A DNA stretch of 64,000 nucleotides from Scytonematopsis contorta HA4267-MV1 (GCA_019359035.1 JAHHIC010000046.1:1-64000), one strand, 5' to 3'. Shown: positions 17,190 through 26,393, counted from the stretch's first letter. Numbers and translations: made by a program. Notes: generated by a model not told the origin, from the sequence alone.

Positions 17190-19346
17190 ATGTCAATAAG
17201 TTCGTTCAACCGCTTGATTGGCAAAGTATCGGGAAAGTATCCTCTGAGTATAGTTATCACAATACCCTTTCTACTACAAATCGTCACAGCAGTGGGACTG
17301 GTTGGATACTTGTCATTTAGAAACGGACAGAAAACAGTTAATGAGCTTGCAAATCAATTAATGACAGAAGTGAGTAATCGTATTGAACAAAATCTCAGTA
17401 TATATGTCAGCATTCCACATCAAATAAATAAAAGCAAGTTAGATACTGTAAAATTGGGACTCTTAGATATGCAAAACTTACAGCCTTGGGAGAAACTTCT
17501 TTGGCGTCAAGTACAATCATATCCTAATATTAATTTTACTTCAATTGCAAATAAATATGGAGAGTATCGAACCGGAGAAAAGCTTTCTGATGGTTCATTG
17601 ATGATTAATATATCTGGAAAATCAACTAATTTTAATTTTTTATCTTACAACACCAATAATTTAGGAGAAAAAACTACTATTGCTCAAATAGTAAAAGACT
17701 TTGATATTCGACAGCACCCTTCTTACCAAAATGCTATCAGTTCAAAAAAAGCAAATTGGAGTTCTGTTTACGTATCTTTTCTAGAACCAACATTAATAGT
17801 TAGCGCTCTTCTGCCAGTCTATGATAGAAAAAATCAGTTAGAAGGAGTTTTGATTACAGCTTTACGTTTAGATGGAATTGGTAATTTTTTAAATAGCCTA
17901 AAAATTGGTAAATCCGGCAAAAGTTTTATTATAGACAGAAATGGCACATTGTTGGCTACTTCCACATGGGAAAAACCATTTATAATTGATGGGAATGAAA
18001 GAACATTATTTAATGCTAGCGAGAGTAGTGAAAAAATAACCAAAGAAACTGCAAAATATTTAAAAAAGCAGTTTGGTAATTTCAATAAAATTCCCAAATG
18101 GCAAAAACTACATTTTGAAATTAGAGGTCAACGGCAATTTTTACAAGTTCAACCATTCAAAGATGGGAAAGGTTTAGATTGGTTGATTGTAGTTGTTGTG
18201 CCAGAAAATGATTTCATGGGGAGAATTAATGCTAATACCCGTATAACAATAATACTTTGTCTTATCACTTTAATAATAGCCACAATTATTTGTATTTTCA
18301 CAGCTCGTTGGATAGTCAAACCTCTTTTACTTTTAAATAAAGCTGCTCATGAAATTGCTCGTGGGGAATTAGAACAAAATTTAGATTTAGAACGTAGCGA
18401 TGAAGTAGGACAGCTAGCAAAATCATTCAAATTTATGGCTTGGAAATTACAAATATCGTTTAAAGATATTCAAGCTCAAAAAAATGCTGCTCAACGTTTT
18501 GTTCCACATCATTTTTTAGAATTTTTGCATAAAGGTAGTATTGTTGATATTCAATTAGGTAATCATGTTAGTAAAGAAATGGCAGTAATGTTTAGCGATA
18601 TCCGCTCCTTTACGTCGATTTCTGAAAATATGACTCCCCAAGAAAACTTTGATTTTGTCAATGCTTATTTAAGTAGGGTTAGTCCTAAAATTAGAGACTT
18701 TCATGGCTTTATAGTTAAATACTTGGGTGATGGGATGATGGCAATTTTTCCCAATGGTGCTGATGATGCAATTCAAGCAGCTATCGCTAAATTAAGAACA
18801 TTAGAACAATATAATATTAGACGGCAAAAAGAAGGTTTTCAAGCAATAAAGGTAGGAATAGGAATACACTTTGGTTTAATGATGGTGGGAATAGTCGGGG
18901 AAACAGCCCGTATGCAGGGTGATGCTTTATCTGATAATGTAAATTTAACTGCTAGATTAGAAAGTCTCACTAAATTTTATGGAGCATCTTTAATAATTTC
19001 TGAAGATGCTTTAGCTAATTTAGAACATCCAGAAAAATATAAAATTCGTTTTTTAGATACTGTTCGTGTCAAAGGTAAACAAAAACCCATTTCTATCTTG
19101 GAAATTTACGACGGAGAAACACAATTACTTCAAGATTTAAAACTACAAACTCAAGCCGATTTTCAACAGGGAATCGAATACTATAAAAATCAAGAATTTA
19201 TTGCGGCAAAAGCCTATTTTGAAAACGTTTTAGCAATAAATCCTAATGACAGTACTGCTTCACTATATTTACAGCGAATCAGTCAATTAATTTCTCAAGG
19301 TACATCTAAAAATTGGACGGGGGTCTGGACTTGGACTCAAAAGTGA
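17190..19346 (+). CDS. membrane class III nucleotide cyclase (Cache-HAMP-CYC)
   Basis: The 718-residue protein has a first membrane helix at about 20-42, an extracytoplasmic sensor domain of about 300 residues typical of double-Cache, a second helix at about 351-371, HAMP (ARWIVKPLLLLNKAAHEIA and on) and a class III cyclase domain. Metal-binding aspartates are in FSDIRSFT (near 469) and YLGDGMMAIF (near 512). A TPR-like tail (AKAYFENVLAINPNDSTA) ends it. It should make cAMP (or cGMP) in response to an external ligand. Lys in VKYLGDG and Asp in GDALSDNVN are in line with adenylate cyclase. The last 41 nt overlap the convergent HD-domain gene. Confidence 0.88.
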   Translation: MSISSFNRLIGKVSGKYPLSIVITIPFLLQIVTAVGLVGYLSFRNGQKTVNELANQLMTEVSNRIEQNLSIYVSIPHQINKSKLDTVKLGLLDMQNLQPWEKLLWRQVQSYPNINFTSIANKYGEYRTGEKLSDGSLMINISGKSTNFNFLSYNTNNLGEKTTIAQIVKDFDIRQHPSYQNAISSKKANWSSVYVSFLEPTLIVSALLPVYDRKNQLEGVLITALRLDGIGNFLNSLKIGKSGKSFIIDRNGTLLATSTWEKPFIIDGNERTLFNASESSEKITKETAKYLKKQFGNFNKIPKWQKLHFEIRGQRQFLQVQPFKDGKGLDWLIVVVVPENDFMGRINANTRITIILCLITLIIATIICIFTARWIVKPLLLLNKAAHEIARGELEQNLDLERSDEVGQLAKSFKFMAWKLQISFKDIQAQKNAAQRFVPHHFLEFLHKGSIVDIQLGNHVSKEMAVMFSDIRSFTSISENMTPQENFDFVNAYLSRVSPKIRDFHGFIVKYLGDGMMAIFPNGADDAIQAAIAKLRTLEQYNIRRQKEGFQAIKVGIGIHFGLMMVGIVGETARMQGDALSDNVNLTARLESLTKFYGASLIISEDALANLEHPEKYKIRFLDTVRVKGKQKPISILEIYDGETQLLQDLKLQTQADFQQGIEYYKNQEFIAAKAYFENVLAINPNDSTASLYLQRISQLISQGTSKNWTGVWTWTQK

Positions 19347-20709
19347 GACTGTAATTTCTAGTCACAGCTGCTTTACGACTATCAAACATCTTTTCTACAG
19401 CAGTAATCACGCTTTGTGATACCATTAAGTTAAAACTTGCAATAAAATTTTCTGTAAAAATATTCCCTTGGAAAAAATCCTTCGCTAATTCATGCTGTTG
19501 TCGTATACCATCAAAGCCAATACTTTTGACTATAAAAGTTGCTAATGGTGAATTTTCTAAATCATACTCCGCTCCTTTAGCTCGTCCTTTTTCCAATAAA
19601 TTAAATACTTCCTTCTCTACGTCTGTTTTTAGCTGGTATTCAGTATCAATATCCGGGAGAAAGTTCTCTAGACGGATGAAACTAAAGCCTCGATAAGGAA
19701 GTTCCCCCATCATTGTTGCTAAGGGTATATCTAATCCAATAGCAAAAGAAAGTGCTTCAACTAAAGCAATTGTTACAACTTTACAAGATAAATATAATTG
19801 GGCAATTTCTAGATTTTGTTGAGTTCTCATTAATAAAAGTTGATAAGCTTCATCTGAGGGTTCTCCCCTAAATTGCCGAAAAATTCTTTCTGGGGTCAAA
19901 GAATTTAAAAAAGTTTCTGTATTTATTATCGAAGCTCTATAATCAGATACTGTATAAGCACCACAACTCATCAAATTATGATTAGTTTCAGGAAGTAAAT
20001 TCCAAGTATTTGCTAAATAACAAGCAGCACTGGGATAAGCAAAGCTACCAACATCACGGTTCGCAATTCTCACTCCTTTTTTAACCGTTTCTTGAATTTC
20101 TATATCACTTAACCCTAATTGAAGTTTATTATTTGTAATTTGCAAACGTTTATATAACACTTCGCTTGCTGTCAATCCTTCTTCTGTTGGTAAGCGAAAA
20201 GGAATTGTCGCTTCAATACAAGCAGTTATTTGCAATAAATCGGATAATGGTAACAACGGCTGTAAAACTTTTGCCGCTACTAATGCACTCAAAAACTCAT
20301 TTTGTCCTAAAGGTATATCTAATTCTTGACCTGGGAAAAAACCAAAGACAGAACTAACCATATCAAAAATATAGTCTTGTGCTAAATCAGCTTGACGAAT
20401 TACCAATTTCCCTTTTACGTCTTTAACAAAAGGAGAAATATATTGACTAATATTAAAATTAATGCTCCGGTCAACTTGGACATAAACTACATCATGAAAC
20501 AAAGCAGCCAATATTTCGATTGCATCTTCATTCCCTGCAACTTCAAAAACATGTTCCGGGGTATGAAAAAATCGCCACGGTCCAGTCATTGGTTGTACAA
20601 TCAGGTCAGCTATTTCCCCAAGTACAACAGTATTTACTTCAAGCTTGAGCATTTGAGTAGCTAAAATTAGCCTTCCCAAGCATTTTTGATAAGCCAGTAC
20701 TGTATTCAT
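19306..20709 (-). CDS. HD-domain-like metal hydrolase, function unknown
   Basis: The 467-residue protein (from ATG 20709, supported by GAGG six nt before it; ATG at 20712 and TTG at 20721 also fit) has H49, H53, H72 and D73 in FFHTPEHVFEVA and AALFHDVVY. That is the arrangement of HD-type phosphohydrolases. A C-terminal half of about 250 helical residues has no family I recognise. HD enzymes often cleave nucleotides or cyclic nucleotides. It overlaps by 41 nt, tail to tail, with the nucleotide cyclase gene, making opposite roles in one signalling circuit an attractive but unproven idea. Confidence 0.65.
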   Translation of the reverse strand: MNTVLAYQKCLGRLILATQMLKLEVNTVVLGEIADLIVQPMTGPWRFFHTPEHVFEVAGNEDAIEILAALFHDVVYVQVDRSINFNISQYISPFVKDVKGKLVIRQADLAQDYIFDMVSSVFGFFPGQELDIPLGQNEFLSALVAAKVLQPLLPLSDLLQITACIEATIPFRLPTEEGLTASEVLYKRLQITNNKLQLGLSDIEIQETVKKGVRIANRDVGSFAYPSAACYLANTWNLLPETNHNLMSCGAYTVSDYRASIINTETFLNSLTPERIFRQFRGEPSDEAYQLLLMRTQQNLEIAQLYLSCKVVTIALVEALSFAIGLDIPLATMMGELPYRGFSFIRLENFLPDIDTEYQLKTDVEKEVFNLLEKGRAKGAEYDLENSPLATFIVKSIGFDGIRQQHELAKDFFQGNIFTENFIASFNLMVSQSVITAVEKMFDSRKAAVTRNYSLTFESKSRPPSNF

Positions 20710-20834
20710 CATAAACCTCAATACTTATTAATTGATTTTCTGATGGTCACAATTTTTACCTTTGCTATTTTCCTTGATTTGATATTTATACGCAATACCG
20801 ACAAAGAAAGATATATACCAGACCACAAAAAAAT

Positions 20835-20862
20835 GTAGAGACGTGATTAATCACGTCTCTAC
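20835..20862. repeat. 28-nt perfect palindrome (GTAGAGACGTGATT arm)
   Basis: The sequence reads GTAGAGACGTGATT and then its exact complement. It lies 21 nt beyond the stop of the aminotransferase gene and could form a terminator stem. Sister copies are at 49093, 50346 and 57088, with relatives at 42521-42667 and 59385. Confidence 0.85.
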
Positions 20863-20886
20863 AGGTCTGTGATATGTACGTAAAAT

Positions 20887-22095
20887 TTATTGACTACTGG
20901 AAATTAATTGATGTTCATATCTAATACCTGCTTGCTTAAATCTATGTAATGCTTCCCCTAAACGGTCGCAATCGGCAATTAGGCTAACTCTTACATATCC
21001 TTCACCCCCCTGACCAAAAGCATTACCAGGTGTAACAACTACTCCTGTTTGCTGTAATACATTCAGTGCAAAATCTGTGGAAGTCATATCTAGAGGACAT
21101 GGAACCCAAAGATACATCGTCGCTTTGGTTGCGGGAATCTTCCAACCTAAATCTCCTAAGCCTCTAATGAGGAAATCACGACGAGTCATGTATCTTTGTT
21201 GTACTTCATAAAGATACGTATCTGGCAACTGTAATGCTGTTTCTGCTGCTGCTTGTAATGCTGCAAAAATACCGTAATCGAGGTTAGTTTTTAGGGTTCG
21301 CAAACCTTGAATTACATGACGGTTACCCACAACAAATCCCACACGCCAACCTGCCATATTATAGGTTTTAGACATGGTGTGAAACTCTACACCAATATCT
21401 TTTGCACCAGGAATTTCTAGCAAACTTGTGGGTTGATAACCATCAAATGCTAGTTCGGCATAGCATAAATCATGTACCAGCAGAATTTCATATTTACGAG
21501 CAAAAGCAACAATTTCTTCAAAAAATTCTCGTGGAGCAGTTGCTGCAGTTGGGTTACTGGGATAATTAAAGTAGAGAATTTTTGCTCTTTCGGCAACTTC
21601 GTCAGGTATTGACGCTAAATCAATTAACCAATCATTTTCAGGCTTCAAAATTAAATTGTGGATAGAACCCCCAGCAATTACAGGCCCGCGAAAATGTACT
21701 GGGTAAGAAGGGGAGGGAACTAAAACTACATCCCCAGGGTTAATATACGCTAGTGCTAAATGTCCCAATCCCTCTTTAGAACCTAATAAAGGCAAAGCTT
21801 CGCTATCGGAATCTAAATCTACTCCATAACGGCGATGATACCAAGTAGTTATGGCACGACGAAAGCTTGCAGTCCCTTCAAATGGAGGATAGCCGTGATT
21901 TGCAGGATTTCGTAATGCTTTTACTGCTGCTTCCACCACAGGTTCTGGTGTCGCTCCATCGGGGTTACCCATCCCCAAATCAATTAAATCTAGTCCTTGT
22001 TCTCGTGCCTTTGTTTTCAGTTCATCTAAACGCGCAAAGGGATATGCAGGTAATTTTTTTATACGTTCAGCGGTAGTAATCCAATCAAAACTCAT
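20887..22095 (-). CDS. class I/II aminotransferase (aspartate / LL-diaminopimelate type)
   Basis: The 402-residue PLP enzyme shows DLGMGNPDGATP near the start, VLVPSPSYPVHFRG, FNYPSNPTAA and the PLP-lysine motif MSKTYNMAGWRVGF. This pattern belongs to the subgroup that includes LL-diaminopimelate aminotransferase and alanine/aspartate aminotransferases, so the exact substrate is open. Its ATG overlaps the stop of the upstream dehydrogenase gene (TAATG), showing translational coupling. Length is full. Confidence 0.85.
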   Translation of the reverse strand: MSFDWITTAERIKKLPAYPFARLDELKTKAREQGLDLIDLGMGNPDGATPEPVVEAAVKALRNPANHGYPPFEGTASFRRAITTWYHRRYGVDLDSDSEALPLLGSKEGLGHLALAYINPGDVVLVPSPSYPVHFRGPVIAGGSIHNLILKPENDWLIDLASIPDEVAERAKILYFNYPSNPTAATAPREFFEEIVAFARKYEILLVHDLCYAELAFDGYQPTSLLEIPGAKDIGVEFHTMSKTYNMAGWRVGFVVGNRHVIQGLRTLKTNLDYGIFAALQAAAETALQLPDTYLYEVQQRYMTRRDFLIRGLGDLGWKIPATKATMYLWVPCPLDMTSTDFALNVLQQTGVVVTPGNAFGQGGEGYVRVSLIADCDRLGEALHRFKQAGIRYEHQLISSSQ

Positions 22096-23288
22096 TACTG
22101 TTCCACCTCGTCACTCATTACCCGACTTGTTACCCAATTATTTGTACTATCTCTTCCATCACTTGGTGCAGTAGTGGAAACCATTGCTGCCATTAATTGT
22201 TCCAAAGCTACTTTAAACGGTAGTCGATGGATATCCGACTTTGGAGCCAAAGCAATTTCTGCCGCTTTTTGTAATTCCACTAGGGTGATATCGCCTAATC
22301 CTAAATCGCTTAGCTTTTGTGGCAATCCAACTTCAGCATAAAACTTTAATAACTGTTGCCGTGCAGTAGCAGCTAATAGATTACCTTGCAACATTTCTTC
22401 TAAACGCAGTTGCACCAAAATACCATAGGCGACTTTTTCCCCATGAATACTTTCACCTGAACAAATGTGCGTTAAGCCATTATGTACCGCATGGGCAGCA
22501 ACAGTGCGACATTGTGCCCCACCAATTCCCCCTATTACACCAGCTAACAACACCGTAGCATCTACAACTTCTCGCCATTCCTCGCTTCCCGGTGTTTTTA
22601 GTGCAGCTGCCGATTTTTGGAATAAAATATCTCGCAACACACGCGCTTGTTGTACCGCTGCAATAATAAAAGTCTGTTGTGAGTGTCCACTGCTGACTGA
22701 CGCTTCATACCATTTTGCGATCGCGTCACCAATACCCGCGACTAAAGTACGTTGGGGAGCAGTTTGAACCAAGTCATAATCCAGAACCAACAAATCTGGA
22801 CAACGTTCTAACCCCACATCATACAAAAAGGCTCCCTCATCAGAATAAACATTAGAAAGAGCAGTCCAAGCAGCACAAGTAGCACCGGAGGTGGGAATAG
22901 TCACCACATTTAATTGCAACTGGTGTCCAATTAACTTAGCAGCATCCAAAGCTTTACCACCACCGACACCAATAATTACATCAGCTTTATGTTCCTTAGC
23001 AGACTTACGTAAACTTTTGAGGCTAGTTTCACTACAATCAGGAGCGTAATTAGAAGAAGCAAAATGCAATTGCTTTTCTGTCAAAACAGGTAACAAAGTG
23101 GGTTCAACAACACTAAGCGAATGCTTCCCACCCACAATTAATGGACGGGAACCAAAACGGGCAATATATTCCCCCGCACTAGCCAAAGCACCGGAACCAC
23201 GGATAACTTTTGCTGGGGCAATAGAGAGCGAAAGTATGGTACTAGAAGTTTGAGTAGACAAGGCGATGTTAGAGTTTTCACTAGTCAT
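22095..23288 (-). CDS. iron-containing alcohol/glycerol dehydrogenase family protein
   Basis: About 397 residues from ATG 23288 (a GTG at 23309 would add seven). The nucleotide-binding segment VIIGVGGGKALDAAKL, VVTIPTSGATCAAWTALS, and the metal-binding SIHGEKVAYGILVQL region match glycerol-dehydrogenase-like proteins of the iron-containing alcohol dehydrogenase superfamily, NAD(P)-dependent and cytosolic. The substrate is unknown; the family also includes 3-dehydroquinate-synthase-like and glycerol-1-phosphate enzymes. It shares an operon with the aminotransferase. Together they could interconvert a hydroxy-, oxo- and amino-compound. Confidence 0.82.
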   Translation of the reverse strand: MTSENSNIALSTQTSSTILSLSIAPAKVIRGSGALASAGEYIARFGSRPLIVGGKHSLSVVEPTLLPVLTEKQLHFASSNYAPDCSETSLKSLRKSAKEHKADVIIGVGGGKALDAAKLIGHQLQLNVVTIPTSGATCAAWTALSNVYSDEGAFLYDVGLERCPDLLVLDYDLVQTAPQRTLVAGIGDAIAKWYEASVSSGHSQQTFIIAAVQQARVLRDILFQKSAAALKTPGSEEWREVVDATVLLAGVIGGIGGAQCRTVAAHAVHNGLTHICSGESIHGEKVAYGILVQLRLEEMLQGNLLAATARQQLLKFYAEVGLPQKLSDLGLGDITLVELQKAAEIALAPKSDIHRLPFKVALEQLMAAMVSTTAPSDGRDSTNNWVTSRVMSDEVEQ

Positions 23289-23461
23289 ATAACTATTAAA
23301 GAGTACCACTAGAGGATACTGAGAAAGCTTGTAATTCCTCCTTTCGGAGCTATTAATATTTCATTATTACTTTCCATTATATAATATTTATTTCATAAAA
23401 ATAATAATCTTGTATAGTAAAACACAGTATTTTCTTTACTTTTTTGCTATCTACCATCCCT

Positions 23462-23497
23462 ATTCCCCACTCCCCACTCCCCACTCCCCACTCCCTA
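23462..23497. repeat. CCCCACT heptamer array
   Basis: Five perfect or near-perfect CCCCACT units end exactly at the stop of the Ycf51 gene (23495). The array may provide the 3' UTR of that gene. Confidence 0.8.
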
Positions 23498-24016
23498 ACC
23501 ATTGGCTTTAGACAATTGAGCGAACTTATCGGCAAAAACTTCCACCGACATTTGAGAATCTTCGCGCTTAGCAAGAGACCGTTTAACTTGACCCAAATAA
23601 AGCGGTATAGTTAATCCTGGCTCTGGGTGAAGCAGAGTACGAGCACGGATTGTTAATTTATCTTCACCTTGCATACCAGAGCGACCAAAAGAATATAAAT
23701 TACTTGCAGCTTGACGTAAAGTAGCCTCTACTTGCTCAGGGGAAATTGTTTGTGGGACAGAAATCACAGCTTGACTTGCACCACTGTCATAAACCAAAGT
23801 GTAAGGAACTGCACCAGGAATTACAGTACGACTGATGGGAACCAAAGATAAAGACAATAAACCAGCCGTAAGTACCAACATAAAACCAGTTGTACCCACC
23901 AGCCGAAAACGAATACCCCATTTGACAATAAAGGCCAGCAATGTCAGAACAGCAAAAAACAGGGTGGCAATACCAGACCATTGAGTGAACTGAAGAAATT
24001 CTGCTTGAGTAGGCAT
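23495..24016 (-). CDS. Ycf51 family membrane protein
   Basis: The 173-residue protein has two membrane helices at about residues 15-32 and 40-60 and a soluble C-terminal domain (VYDSGASQAVISVPQTISPE onward). The order and the phrases LVPISRTVIPGAVPYTLVY and RARTLLHPEPGLTIPLYLGQV fit Ycf51 (DUF2518), found in cyanobacteria and some plastids, role unknown. Length is normal for the family. It appears to be a single-gene unit. Confidence 0.85.
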   Translation of the reverse strand: MPTQAEFLQFTQWSGIATLFFAVLTLLAFIVKWGIRFRLVGTTGFMLVLTAGLLSLSLVPISRTVIPGAVPYTLVYDSGASQAVISVPQTISPEQVEATLRQAASNLYSFGRSGMQGEDKLTIRARTLLHPEPGLTIPLYLGQVKRSLAKREDSQMSVEVFADKFAQLSKANG

Positions 24017-24502
24017 TTTTCTAGCTCCCTAATTATTTTTCTTTTTAAATTTACTATTGAGTTATTCTACCTTTCTTCTTCACTTTTCCTTCTTCTTTCT
24101 TGCCTCTTGCTTCTTGCTTCGTGGTATAACAAACTACATCAAAATGTTACATGAAAAAAATTGCAAAAATTGGCAATTTTAACTAATTAAAATGACCATT
24201 TTAAAATATAATAAAAAAGGGCATCTTAAAAAAGACGCCCGTCATGCAGGAAAACCCTTAATGGGTTGTACCTACACCTTCCCAACAATCAGCAACAGTG
24301 ACTAATTAATACCGAATTAGCCACACTCACAGTCATAGACGTGATTAATAGTAATTTTATTAACTTAATTACTACAATCACCCCTGTGTTTACACTGAAA
24401 ATATTTTTTTAATAAAATGAACTCTTTTGCGGAGGTTCACTGATTAATGAATTGCGCTTCCTAAGCTACTTTTAAATTAACTGTCTCTCGTAAGGTGAGA
24501 AA
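24017..24502. other. 486-nt non-coding region with several hairpins
   Basis: No gene is supported. The left part (24040-24120) is pyrimidine-rich (CTTCTTTCTTGCCTCTTGC). The middle holds three consecutive hairpins at 24219-24324, listed separately. The end carries AAGGTGAG, the ribosome site of the GTG-start gene at 24503. Confidence 0.5.
24219..24324. ncRNA. candidate structured RNA or leader with three hairpins
   Basis: Three stems follow one another: GGGCATCTT with AAGACGCCC (24219-24240, one mismatch), AACCC with GGGTT around TTAAT (24253-24267), and GTGACTAATT with AATTAGCCAC (24298-24324, one mismatch). The first two are GC-rich in AT-rich surroundings. It matches no RNA family I know. 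No clear T-run follows the first stem, so a plain terminator is less likely. Strand is undetermined. Confidence 0.3.
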
Positions 24503-24829
24503 GTGCAGGATTTAATATTAACTGCAAAAGACAATGGCAAATCATTTTCTGCTTCCTTAGGAAATAGTATTATTATCAAAATCCCAGAAAATCCTACCAC
24601 CGGGTTTCGTTGGGAGTTGGAAGAATTTGATGATAGTGCTTTAGAAATGCAAGCGAGTGATTTTTCCTCAAAATCGACAATTTTGACTGGAAGTGGTGGA
24701 GAAAAAAGTTTTACTATCAAAACCAAAAAAATAGGTCAAACCTCTATTCGCTTAAAACTTTGGCGAGATTGGGAGGGTGATTCTTCGGTGATTGAACGTT
24801 ATGAAGTGAACATTGAAGTATTAGATTAA
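24503..24829 (+). CDS. chagasin-like cysteine protease inhibitor (family I42)
   Basis: The 108-residue beta-sheet protein has the three inhibitory loops of chagasin: NPTTGFRW (residues 32-39), SGGEKSF preceded by TG, and LWRDWEG in place of the usual RPW loop. I42 proteins block papain-like proteases. No signal peptide is present, so it should act in the cytosol, unlike many exported family members. The start is GTG at 24503, supported by AAGGTGA four nt upstream. No target protease gene lies nearby. A C-rich hairpin repeat begins just after the stop. Confidence 0.8.
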   Translation: MQDLILTAKDNGKSFSASLGNSIIIKIPENPTTGFRWELEEFDDSALEMQASDFSSKSTILTGSGGEKSFTIKTKKIGQTSIRLKLWRDWEGDSSVIERYEVNIEVLD

Positions 24830-24830
24830 A

Positions 24831-24875
24831 GAGACCTAACCCCCCTACCCCCCTTCCCTGCAAGGGAAGGAGGGT
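24831..24875. repeat. C-rich hairpin repeat (GAGACCTAACCCCCC family)
   Basis: GAGACCTAACCCCCCTA is followed by CCCCCCTTCCCT, a GCA loop and AGGGAAGGAGGG (one mismatch). It starts 2 nt after the chagasin-like gene's stop and may serve as a transcript end. Confidence 0.75.
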
Positions 24876-24901
24876 AGAATTTGGAGGTGGGGATTTTCAA
24901 G

Positions 24902-26251
24902 TTAGACCCTGGATGAGCGAATGGAAGAAGTTTGAAGCGAACCTATTCTATAAACGACTCCATAAATTGCACTAAGCAGCAACCAAAACAGCACATTTAA
25001 GCGTAAATCAAACAAACTAACATCAACAGTATTAAATAAAATCAAACTAATAAAAACTAAAGCATAACTAAAAAGTATTAACTTATCTTCTTGGTAAATA
25101 TCCTGGGAACTTACCCAAACTTTGAGAATAGAAATAAATATCCAAGCTAACAAGCCGCAAAATAAAATAGTAGCAGGAAGACCAGTTTCTGCGGACATCA
25201 TTAAAAATAAATTGTGGGGATGACCAAGCCAAACATTCATCTTTTGTAGATAAATTTGAGTAAAGTTCCGCAATCCCCAACCAGTCCAAGGGCGTTGTTC
25301 CGTTAAAGATAAAGCAAATCCCCATTGAGTTTTTCGCATCATTGCTACTGGTCTATCTGGGAACATATCATCGTTCAACCTTGCCCAAATCAAAGCAGGT
25401 ACAAATTTGCGAAATACCTCAGCAATAGGGGATGGAGCGAAAGCCGCTAATAAAACACTACTAACAGCAGCAGTTACAAAAGCTACTAATATTCGCCAAC
25501 CTTGATAAATCGCAAAACCTAAACAAGCGATAACAGCCAGCACCCATGCATTGCGAGAATTAGTCAAAATCAACGCCAATAAATCGGTGATGACTGCGAA
25601 AGTGAGGAAGAGAAGATTGTTGACGGTTGGTTGTTGACTGTTGGTTGTTGACTGTTGGCTGTTGAGTTTATATTTTTGAAAGGTTTCTAGCCATAAGCCG
25701 AAAGCTAAAATAAATGCAATTACTAGATAACCAGCGAAGGTGTTTGCGTACATGAAAATGGAGGACATTCGCCCAGGTGGGTTTCCTCCTGCTATGATTG
25801 TAAGGCTGAGAACTGCCAAAATATTTATTCTTAAATTCCAGCCTAAAAATAACTGTCCTAAACCGATAAGAACTATAGGAACAGAAGGTATGACTATAAT
25901 CCAAGCCATCCTTCGCAATTGTTCTATAGTCTGAAACAGAGCAGAGTATCCAGCAAAAATTATGAAAAATGGTAGAAAATTAAATAATCCCAACAAAGCT
26001 GTTGTTCTATCGTAGGCAAAAAATGCGCCTATGGTAAGTAATACACTTAAAATTGCAAATCCCCAATTCAAGGGACGATTGATAATTGTACGAAATTGTC
26101 TTCTCCAAATCCCTTGTAAAGCCCATCCCAAACAGACAAGACCGAGAAAAGGATTGAAGGGAAAAAGTAATAACCCCAGTTGGGCAGAGTTCCAAGAAAA
26201 TTGTAGCCGACTATCAGGGTGGCGTGAAAAAGATAATTTGATTTTAGTCAT
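24902..26251 (-). CDS. O-antigen ligase / Wzy-type polytopic membrane protein
   Basis: The 449-residue protein has about ten hydrophobic helices and the family's large loop with WGFALSLTEQRPWTGWGLRNF and LGHPHNLFLMMSAETGLPATI near residues 320-360. Such proteins ligate or polymerise glycans at the membrane. The cyanobacterial IctB protein belongs to the same superfamily, so bicarbonate-transport annotations should be treated carefully. Between two helices (residues about 196-212) a Ser/Thr/Gln/Asn stretch, SQQSTTNSQQPTVNN, is the translation of an in-frame heptamer repeat and is not a conserved part of the protein. Confidence 0.78.
   Translation of the reverse strand: MTKIKLSFSRHPDSRLQFSWNSAQLGLLLFPFNPFLGLVCLGWALQGIWRRQFRTIINRPLNWGFAILSVLLTIGAFFAYDRTTALLGLFNFLPFFIIFAGYSALFQTIEQLRRMAWIIVIPSVPIVLIGLGQLFLGWNLRINILAVLSLTIIAGGNPPGRMSSIFMYANTFAGYLVIAFILAFGLWLETFQKYKLNSQQSTTNSQQPTVNNLLFLTFAVITDLLALILTNSRNAWVLAVIACLGFAIYQGWRILVAFVTAAVSSVLLAAFAPSPIAEVFRKFVPALIWARLNDDMFPDRPVAMMRKTQWGFALSLTEQRPWTGWGLRNFTQIYLQKMNVWLGHPHNLFLMMSAETGLPATILFCGLLAWIFISILKVWVSSQDIYQEDKLILFSYALVFISLILFNTVDVSLFDLRLNVLFWLLLSAIYGVVYRIGSLQTSSIRSSRV
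25618..25666. repeat. GTTGACT/GTTGGTT heptamer array inside a gene
   Basis: TTGTTGACTGTTGGTTGTTG-type units with a period of seven lie in frame within the O-antigen-ligase-like gene. The reading frame stays open, adding about 15 polar residues in a loop. Confidence 0.8.
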
Positions 26252-26321
26252 CAGTTAGTAGTCAGTTGTCAATTGTTAGTTGTCAATTGTTAGTTGTTAG
26301 TTGCCAGTTTTTGGTTATTAG
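26249..26321. repeat. GTTAGTT/GTCAATT heptamer array
   Basis: Seven-base units (AGTCAGTTGTCAATTGTTAG and relatives) lie immediately upstream of the O-antigen-ligase-like gene's start and so fall within its promoter or 5' UTR. Confidence 0.75.
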
Positions 26322-26352
26322 TTCCACAAGCAACCGCTAAAAACCTTTATTT

Positions 26353-26393
26353 CCCCCCCTTCCCTAGCAGGGAAGGGGTAGGGGGGTTAGGTC
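26353..26393. repeat. C-rich hairpin repeat, reverse orientation
   Basis: CCCCCCTTCCCT, an AGC loop and AGGGAAGGGG, then TAGGGGGGTTAGGTC. It is the complement of the form after the chagasin-like gene. Here it is between two minus-strand genes, not tied to a plus-strand gene end. Confidence 0.7.
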
